Part shown: one piece after another, positions 58,534-64,000 of the stretch
Layout: every line of letters starts with the position of its first letter
How positions within the stretch are numbered: the first letter of the stretch is position 1
NCBI GenBank assembly: GCA_046349395.1
Contig: JAXMCK010000004.1
Span: 992,001 to 1,056,000 of the forward strand
From: JAXMCK01 sp046349395
GTDB taxonomy: Bacteria; Pseudomonadota; Alphaproteobacteria; Geminicoccales; Geminicoccaceae
Direction: 5' to 3'
DNA: 64,000 nt
The notes under the pieces: generated by a model
The model's input: the letters and a program-made list of their open reading frames with translations, nothing else
The model's database searches: none
Told to the model about the DNA's origin: nothing
Program-made: the position numbers and the translations under genes

Positions 58534-60492
58534 ATGCAGAGCGAAGCAGCACTCCACGGCGGCGCAAGCACCGCCGTAGCGGACCATGTGGTCGTCCTAC
58601 CCGACGGGTCCAGCCGAGGCTTCGCGACCGCGCCCACGGGCATGGAGCTGGCCTCGTCCATCTCGAAGGGCCTCGCCAAGGCCGTCGTCGCCATCGAGGT
58701 CGACGGCGAGCTGCGTGACCTGAGCCGGCCGATCCCCAACGGTGCGAAGGTCCGCCTGATCAAGGCCGAGGATCCGCAGGCGCTGGCCCTCACACGGCAC
58801 GATGCCGCCCACGTCATGGCGGAGGCGGTGCAGGACCTCTTCCCCGGCACGCAGGTCACGATCGGCCCCGCGATCGAGAACGGCTTCTACTACGACTTCT
58901 ACCGTGCCGAGCCCTTCACGCTCGACGACCTCGCCCGGATCGAGGCGCGGATGGCCGAGATCGTGCGCGAGGACAAGCCGTTCGTCCGCGAGGAGGTGAG
59001 CCGCAGCGACGCCCACGCCCGCTTCAAGGACATGGGCGAGCACTTCAAGCTCGAGCTGCTCGACGCGATCCCGGAGAACGAGCCGGTCACGCTCTACCAT
59101 CAGGGCGGCTGGTTCGACCTCTGCCGCGGCCCGCACGGTCCTTCCACGGGCAGGATCGGCGCCTTCAAGCTGATGAAGGTGGCCGGCGCCTACTGGCGTG
59201 GCGACGCCCGCAATCCGCAGCTGCAGCGCATCTACGGCACGGCCTTCGCGTCGAAGAAGGAGCTCGACGCCCATCTCCACCAGCTGGAGGAGGCGGAGCG
59301 CCGCGACCATCGCCGCATCGGTCGCGAGATGGACCTGTTCCACCTCCAGGAAGAGGCTGCGGGCTCCGTCTTCTGGCACCCGCACGGCTGGGTCCTGTGG
59401 CGGGCCGTCGAGGACTATATCCGCCGCCGGCTGGCCAAGTCCGACTACCGCGAGGTCAGGACACCGCAGCTCGTCGACAAGGTGCTCTGGGAGCAGTCCG
59501 GCCACGCCGACAAGTTCGGCGGCGAGATGTTCTTCGTCGAGACCGAGAGCCGCTCGTTCGCGCTGAAGCCGATGAACTGCCCGTGCCACGTGCAGATCTT
59601 CAACCAGACGCTGCACAGCTACCGCGACCTGCCGCTGCGGATGGCCGAGTTCGGCTCCTGCCACCGCAACGAGCCTTCCGGCGCCCTGCACGGCATCATG
59701 CGCGTGCGCGCCTTCACGCAGGACGACGCGCACATCTTCTGCACGCCGGACCAGATCACGGCCGAGAGCGTCGCCTTCTGCGAGCTTCTGATGTCCGTCT
59801 ATCGGGATTTCGGCTTCACCGACGTGCGGGTGAAGTTCTCCGATCGGCCGCCGGTGCGGGCGGGCTCGGACGAGATCTGGGACAAGGCCGAATCCGCCCT
59901 GTGGGCCGCGGTGAAGGCCGCCGGAATCGAGTGCACGCTGAACCCCGGCGAGGGTGCCTTCTACGGCCCGAAGCTCGAGTTCGTGCTGCGCGACGCCATC
60001 GGTCGCGACTGGCAGTGCGGCACGCTGCAGGTCGACCTCGTCCTGCCCGAGCGGCTGGATGCGAACTATATCGGCCCCGACGGCGCCAAGCACCGACCGG
60101 TGATGCTGCACCGGGCCATCCTGGGCTCGCTGGAGCGCTTCATCGGCATGCTGATCGAGCACCATGCCGGCCGCATGCCGCTCTGGCTGGCCCCGGTGCA
60201 GGCCGTGGTGGCGACGATCACCAACGAGGCCGACGGCTACGCCGAGGAGGTGACGGCCCGCCTGCGCGCCGCCGGCATCCGGGCCGAGTCGGACACGCGC
60301 TCGGACAAGATCGGCTACAAGGTGCGCGAGCACAGCCTCGCCAAGGTGCCGATGTTGCTGGCCGTCGGCGCCCGCGAGGCGTCCGACCGTACCGTAGCCC
60401 TGCGCCGCCTGGGTGGGCAAGCGCAGGAGACGCTTGCGCTTGACGATTTCGTGGCAATATGTCAGCGCGAGGCGGCACCTCCGGACGCATGA
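58534..60492 (+). CDS. thrS: Threonyl-tRNA synthetase
   Basis: A 652-aa class-II aminoacyl-tRNA synthetase charging tRNA-Thr. Order: TGS domain (about 20-80), the editing SAD/HxxxH domain (HDAAHVMAEAV, then YHQGGWFDLCRGPHG), the catalytic core with the zinc Cys349 in MKPMNCPCHVQ, motif 2 SCHRNEPSGALHG and motif 3 VMLHRAILGSLERF. The C-terminal anticodon-binding domain carries VPMLLAVGAREA. ATG at 58534; GTG at 58588 is an alternative, nearer the TGS fold. A G-to-C change in NCPGH appears as NCPCH. thrS precedes infC as in many bacteria. Confidence 0.96.
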   Translation: MQSEAALHGGASTAVADHVVVLPDGSSRGFATAPTGMELASSISKGLAKAVVAIEVDGELRDLSRPIPNGAKVRLIKAEDPQALALTRHDAAHVMAEAVQDLFPGTQVTIGPAIENGFYYDFYRAEPFTLDDLARIEARMAEIVREDKPFVREEVSRSDAHARFKDMGEHFKLELLDAIPENEPVTLYHQGGWFDLCRGPHGPSTGRIGAFKLMKVAGAYWRGDARNPQLQRIYGTAFASKKELDAHLHQLEEAERRDHRRIGREMDLFHLQEEAAGSVFWHPHGWVLWRAVEDYIRRRLAKSDYREVRTPQLVDKVLWEQSGHADKFGGEMFFVETESRSFALKPMNCPCHVQIFNQTLHSYRDLPLRMAEFGSCHRNEPSGALHGIMRVRAFTQDDAHIFCTPDQITAESVAFCELLMSVYRDFGFTDVRVKFSDRPPVRAGSDEIWDKAESALWAAVKAAGIECTLNPGEGAFYGPKLEFVLRDAIGRDWQCGTLQVDLVLPERLDANYIGPDGAKHRPVMLHRAILGSLERFIGMLIEHHAGRMPLWLAPVQAVVATITNEADGYAEEVTARLRAAGIRAESDTRSDKIGYKVREHSLAKVPMLLAVGAREASDRTVALRRLGGQAQETLALDDFVAICQREAAPPDA

Positions 60493-60588
60493 GCGCTTCG
60501 TGGGGAATGTCATGATCGGCAGGTCCGGGGTCGCTCCGCTGTGCGGGACGGCCCCTTTCGTGCCTGAAACGGAGCAGCAGACCTGAAT

Positions 60589-61116
60589 ATGTCGAGCGCG
60601 GCACCACGCGACGAGGAACATAGAATCAACGGCCGGATCGATGCCCGCGAGGTGCGTCTGATCGACCAGAGCGGGAACATGATCGGCATCGTGCACATTC
60701 GCGATGCCATGACCCGCGCCGACGAGGCCGGGCTCGATCTGGTCGAGATCGCCCCGACCGCGCAGCCGCCGGTCTGCAAGATCCTCGACTACGGCAAGTT
60801 CAAGTACGAGACCCAGAAGAAGGCGAACATCGCCCGAAAGAAGCAGCGCGTCATCGAGATCAAGGAGATCAAGATGCGCCCGGGCATCGACGACAACGAC
60901 TACGACATCAAGATGAAGAAGGTGCACGAGTTCCTGGAGGAAGGTGACAAGGTGAAGATCACCTTGCGCTTCCGGGGACGCGAGATGGCGCACCAGCACC
61001 TGGCGACGACGCTGATCGATCGGATCAAGACCGATACCGAGCCGTTGGCCAAGGTCGAGCAGATGCCGAAGTTCGAGGGTCGCCAGATGGTGATGGTCCT
61101 GGCCCCGCTGAAGTGA
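60589..61116 (+). CDS. infC: Translation initiation factor IF-3
   Basis: A 175-aa factor that binds the 30S subunit and promotes correct start-codon selection. The N-domain (INGRIDAREVRLIDQSGNMIG), linker and C-domain (KEIKMRPGIDDNDYDIKMKK, then VKITLRFRGREMAHQHL) are intact. The ATG follows GGAGCAGCAGACCTGA. It is downstream of thrS by 96 bp. rpmI and rplT, the usual next genes, are missing here; an aminopeptidase P gene follows with a 4-bp overlap. Confidence 0.96.
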   Translation: MSSAAPRDEEHRINGRIDAREVRLIDQSGNMIGIVHIRDAMTRADEAGLDLVEIAPTAQPPVCKILDYGKFKYETQKKANIARKKQRVIEIKEIKMRPGIDDNDYDIKMKKVHEFLEEGDKVKITLRFRGREMAHQHLATTLIDRIKTDTEPLAKVEQMPKFEGRQMVMVLAPLK

Positions 61117-62897
61117 CGGCCGCGCACGCGGCCCGTCTCGCCGCCGTCCGCAAGGTCCTGGCAGAACGGGGCGTCGACGGCTTCTTCCTCCCCCGCACCG
61201 ACGAGCACGGCAGCGAGTATCTGCCGGCCGACGCCGAACGCGTCGCCTGGCTGACCGGCTTCACCGGCTCGGCCGGGCAGGTCGTCGTGCTGATGGACAA
61301 GGCCGCCGTGTTCAGCGACGGCCGCTACACGGTCCAGCTGGCGGCCCAGGTCGACGAGGCGCTGTTCGAGCGCCGCCACAGCATCGAGCAGCCGGCCAGC
61401 AAGTGGATCGAGGAGCACCTGCCCGAGGGCGGCCGCCTCGGCTACGACCCGTTCCTCATGCGTCGGGCCGAGAAGGAGCGCCTGGAGACCGTCGTCGCCG
61501 CACGCGGCGGTACGCTGGTCGCCCTCGACCGCAATCCCATCGACGAGGCCTGGACCGACCGCCCCGCAGCACCCGTCGGCCAGACGCAACGTCTCGACGA
61601 CCGCTGGACCGGCGAGAGCAGTGCGCACAAACGCACCCGCATCGCCGCCGATCTCGTCGCCAAGGGTGCGGACGAGCTTCTCCTCACCTCGCCCGACTCG
61701 ATCGCCTGGCTTCTCAACGTCCGCGGCAGCGACATCCCCTTCAACCCGCTCTGTCTCAGCTATGCGCTGCTCGGTGCCGACGGCACCTGCCGCTGGTTCG
61801 TCGACGAGCGGAAGCTGGCCCCGGACCTGGCGCTCGAGAACGCGATCTCGGTCGAGCCCCAGGAACGCCTGCTGTCCTCGCTGGACAGCCTCGGCAAGTC
61901 GGGCTCGAAGGTCCTGGTCGACCCCGCCGAGGTCCATGTCGGCTTCCTCGACCGGCTGCACGCCGCGGGCGCCCGCCTGATCGAGGGCGACAATCCGATC
62001 GTGCTGGCCAAGGCCTGCAAGAACGCGGTCGAGATCGAGGGTGCAGTCGAGGCCCAGATCCGGGACGGAGCCGCCCTGGTCCGTTTCCTCGCCTGGCTCG
62101 ACCGGCAGCCCCACGACGGCAGCCTGGACGAGATCGGTGCCGCCAGGAAGCTGGACGAGGAGCGCGCCCGCGATCCCCTCTTCCGCGGGCCCAGCTTCGG
62201 CTCGATCTCGGCCCACGGCCCCAACGCCGCCCTGCCCCACTATCATTCCGCCCCGGAGAGCAACCGTCCCCTGACGGGCGGCACGCTCTACCTCATCGAC
62301 TCCGGCGGCCAGTATCTCGACGCCACCACCGACGTCACCCGCACGGTCGCCCTGGGCCAGCCCTCGGCCGAGATGTGCCACCGTTTCACGCTCGTCCTGA
62401 AGGGCATGATCGCCATCGCCACCGCGGTCTTTCCCGAGGGCACCACCGGCGCCCAGCTCGATTCCTTCGCCCGCGCCGCCCTCTGGCGCGAGGGCCTCGA
62501 CTTCGACCACGGCACCGGCCACGGTGTGGGCGCTTATCTCTGCGTCCACGAGGGCCCGGCCCGCATCTCGAAGGCCGGCACCGGCACCGCGCTGAAGCCC
62601 GGCATGATCCTTTCGGACGAGCCCGGCTACTACAAGCTCGGTGCTTACGGCATCCGGATAGAGAACCTCGTCGCCGTCGAGGCCCGCGGCAAGCCGGAGG
62701 GTGCCGACAAGAACCTCCTGGGCTTCCGCACCCTCACTCTGGCCCCCATCGACCGCCGCCTGATCGTCCCGGACCTCCTCACCCCCGACGAGCGCACCTG
62801 GCTCGACGGCTACCATGCCCACGTCCGTGACAAGCTCTCCCCGCTGCTGGGCGCCGAGGACCGGGCCTGGCTGGAGGCCGCGACGGCAGCACTTTAA
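61113..62897 (+). CDS. M24 family aminopeptidase P (Xaa-Pro aminopeptidase)
   Basis: A 594-aa metallopeptidase cutting the N-terminal residue before proline. Three domains: two creatinase-like N-terminal domains and a C-terminal pita-bread domain. Metal ligands are seen as Asp396 and Asp407 (DSGGQYLDATTDVTRT), His in HGTGHGVGAYLCVHEG and Glu in SDEPGYY and IRIENLV. Long for APP (about 600 aa), like the eukaryotic XPNPEP1-type form. GTG at 61113 overlaps the infC stop (GTGA). The last 4 bp overlap the convergent vapC. Confidence 0.93.
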   Translation: MTAAHAARLAAVRKVLAERGVDGFFLPRTDEHGSEYLPADAERVAWLTGFTGSAGQVVVLMDKAAVFSDGRYTVQLAAQVDEALFERRHSIEQPASKWIEEHLPEGGRLGYDPFLMRRAEKERLETVVAARGGTLVALDRNPIDEAWTDRPAAPVGQTQRLDDRWTGESSAHKRTRIAADLVAKGADELLLTSPDSIAWLLNVRGSDIPFNPLCLSYALLGADGTCRWFVDERKLAPDLALENAISVEPQERLLSSLDSLGKSGSKVLVDPAEVHVGFLDRLHAAGARLIEGDNPIVLAKACKNAVEIEGAVEAQIRDGAALVRFLAWLDRQPHDGSLDEIGAARKLDEERARDPLFRGPSFGSISAHGPNAALPHYHSAPESNRPLTGGTLYLIDSGGQYLDATTDVTRTVALGQPSAEMCHRFTLVLKGMIAIATAVFPEGTTGAQLDSFARAALWREGLDFDHGTGHGVGAYLCVHEGPARISKAGTGTALKPGMILSDEPGYYKLGAYGIRIENLVAVEARGKPEGADKNLLGFRTLTLAPIDRRLIVPDLLTPDERTWLDGYHAHVRDKLSPLLGAEDRAWLEAATAAL

Positions 62898-63313
62898 GGA
62901 TCCGTCGCTTCGGGTCCGGACCGCGCCGCGACGGCGATGTCGGTGCGGGCGAAATGGTCCCCTACGAAGAGCAGCGGACAGTCGCGACTTCTCGCCAGCG
63001 CATTGGGAAACAGATCGCCGAAATTGAGGCCGGCCGGGTGCCGTCCCTTGCCGAACCGTCGAAAGGCGTCGCGGGCAATCTCGACCTGTGTGCCGCCGAC
63101 GGGTTCCTGTTTCAGATCTAGGCTGCGGATGAGTTCGTCGAGCGCGGTCTCACCCTCGTCGCCGAGACGCGCCCTGATGACCATCGAGACCTCGATGATA
63201 CTCGCAGCGGAAACGAGCGCAGATTCGGCCGACGCGATCGTCTCCAACAGCGCCTCCCAGCCGGACTCACGCAGGAGGATCGAAACCAGAGCCGAACTGT
63301 CGACGACGATCAA
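62894..63313 (-). CDS. vapC: VapC-type PIN domain toxin
   Basis: A 139-aa PIN-domain RNase that would cut structured RNA such as tRNA. It starts with TTG giving IVVDSSALVSILL, where Asp5 is the first metal ligand; further acidic residues lie in SIIEVSMV and LNFGDLFP. The TTG overlaps the vapB stop (TTGA). The 3' end shares 4 bp with the aminopeptidase gene. This is a type II toxin-antitoxin module; the role is inferred from family and operon structure. Confidence 0.9.
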   Translation of the reverse strand: MIVVDSSALVSILLRESGWEALLETIASAESALVSAASIIEVSMVIRARLGDEGETALDELIRSLDLKQEPVGGTQVEIARDAFRRFGKGRHPAGLNFGDLFPNALARSRDCPLLFVGDHFARTDIAVAARSGPEATDP

Positions 63314-63570
63314 CGCGGCAGGCCGTCGGCATCGTAGCCCAGAATCTCGTCGGGCGAACGCGGGTCGAGCACCGGCAGCCGGGCCACCTGCTCCTGGATC
63401 GCCTTGACCGCTTCGATCCTGCGCCGCCGCTCGTCCGCTCCGGCACGCCGTGTACGCGCGAGCCGCTCGGCGAGCGCGACGCGGATCGCCTGCGTCATCG
63501 TCTCGCCGGTCGCTGCGGCCAACTCGCGAGCGAGCCTGTCCGTCTCCGGGTCGCGGATGGAAAGGGCCAA
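63310..63570 (-). CDS. vapB: VapB-type antitoxin
   Basis: An 86-aa antitoxin beginning ALSIRDPETDRLARELA, the Rv0623-like VapB pattern, with a charged, helical tail for VapC binding. TTG at 63570 with GAGGG seven bases upstream is preferred over the earlier open frame, because family members begin here. It is overlapped at its stop by vapC. Upstream is a perfect palindrome that probably serves as its operator. Confidence 0.86.
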   Translation of the reverse strand: MALSIRDPETDRLARELAAATGETMTQAIRVALAERLARTRRAGADERRRRIEAVKAIQEQVARLPVLDPRSPDEILGYDADGLPR

Positions 63571-64000
63571 GGCACACCCTCTGGGTACATACAACTCGGC
63601 GTTCGTATATACGAACGGCGATCGCCACTCCATACGGATGTCTGCAACCCCCATCATCCGGCACGATCATGGGATCCTGCACGGCTTCGGCGCCGGCCGG
63701 CCGCGATCACCGTCGCGAAGTCTGACGAGCGCGCCTTCCCATGACACGGCCGGTGGTGTGACTTCCGCCCCGCGCCGGCGGGGATCCGGGGTCACAGTCC
63801 GGCGGAGCGTATTCGCTCCATAGGCGAGCCCCCGACGAGCCATCCAACCGAAGCGGTCGAGGCCGACCCGGATCGCGACACCCGGGGTCCTGCCGCCACC
63901 GCCGCCGTGCAACGATGTCCGCCGAACGGGGTTCCGGTCGGGCAATGGCGGGCGACGTAACGACACGAAGCACCATCGACGGCATCGCGCCGAGGCCGCC
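63571..64000. other. Terminal non-coding stretch, 430 bp
   Basis: Apart from the palindrome near 63.6 kb and the region upstream of vapB, I saw no defendable feature. Open frames crossing it have poor codon patterns and no recognisable domains. A minus-strand open frame at 63667-63966 has no family likeness. The next gene is presumably beyond the window edge. Confidence 0.55.
63600..63617. promoter_or_regulatory. 18-bp perfect palindrome, probable vapBC operator
   Basis: CGTTCGTATATACGAACG is a perfect palindrome, 30 bp upstream of the vapB start. Its TATATA centre could serve as the -10 element of the vapB promoter. VapB-VapC complexes typically bind palindromes in this position to autoregulate. 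Confidence 0.65.

Noticed and set aside
63667..63966. 99-codon minus-strand frame near the right end
   Set aside because: Arg/Pro/Gly-rich with no domain, no ribosome site and no homology pattern; typical of a random open frame at high GC.

Overview
The window reads as a compact, high-GC chromosomal segment of an alphaproteobacterium, probably of the Rhodospirillales/Geminicoccales type. This is inferred from gene families and high-GC codon choice, not from a marker-gene search. Supporting features are the C-minus (zinc-free) L31 and 41-residue L36, the thrS-infC pair, a DUF3775 gene, GlcD/GlcE-type glycolate oxidase subunits, a serine-glyoxylate-type aminotransferase and a phenylacetate (paa) gene set. 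Genes are packed tightly, with many stop/start overlaps, frequent GTG/TTG starts and at least seven convergent pairs that overlap at their 3' ends. I saw no tRNA, rRNA, CRISPR array, transposase or prophage.

Layout. 0-10 kb: envelope and housekeeping genes (Tat-type metallophosphoesterase, psd-pssA plus a second CDP-alcohol phosphatidyltransferase, universal stress protein, DsbB, a YqaA-type membrane protein, an SPFH/NfeD pair, a CNNM/CorC-type transporter, a Gfo/Idh oxidoreductase and a GNAT). 10-18.3 kb: an SNase-like lipoprotein, then a minus-strand run of type I secretion ABC ATPase, HlyD adaptor, Wzc-type tyrosine kinase and a large MscS channel. 18.6-21.3 kb: a GST, a voltage-sensor K+-channel-like protein with a C-terminal zinc ribbon, and an MFS transporter. 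21.3-26.6 kb: paaK and paaG-paaH-paaI with an aminotransferase inserted on the opposite strand. 27.0-30.4 kb: an RTX calcium-binding protein, a 70-residue cysteine-tailed small protein, a PqqD/HPr-kinase-like fusion and a NTP_transf_5 nucleotidyltransferase. This looks like a peptide-modification cassette and is the most interesting part of the window. 30.4-32.7 kb: paaN and paaY, so the cassette lies inside a phenylacetate neighbourhood.

32.7-42 kb: small membrane protein, atypical SDR, HAD phosphatase, DUF3775, a MotA/MotB-like proton-channel pair, a pseudo-receiver/PAS protein, an MsbA-type ABC exporter, and rpmE-rpmJ with a readable promoter and terminators. 42-50 kb: a secreted hydroxybutyrate-oligomer hydrolase, then glcD and glcE separated by an MNT-HEPN toxin-antitoxin pair, an orphan VapB-type antitoxin and a fosmidomycin-resistance-type MFS; no glcF is present. 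50-57 kb: GSTs, QueG, a YeeZ-type epimerase, a PaiB-type flavin protein, a GNAT, an MltF-type lytic transglycosylase and an alpha/beta hydrolase. 57-64 kb: a GT4 glycosyltransferase, thrS-infC, an M24 aminopeptidase P and a vapBC module with a perfect 18-bp palindrome upstream.

Likely joint functions: PssA and Psd make phosphatidylethanolamine. PaaK/G/H/I/N/Y cover activation, later steps and accessory steps of phenylacetate breakdown; the core oxygenase paaABCDE is not in view. The T1SS ABC/HlyD pair could export the RTX protein encoded 9 kb away. The cassette at 27.8-30.4 kb may kinase-modify or nucleotidylate the small peptide; that is inference. All calls come from reading the sequence, with no database searches.
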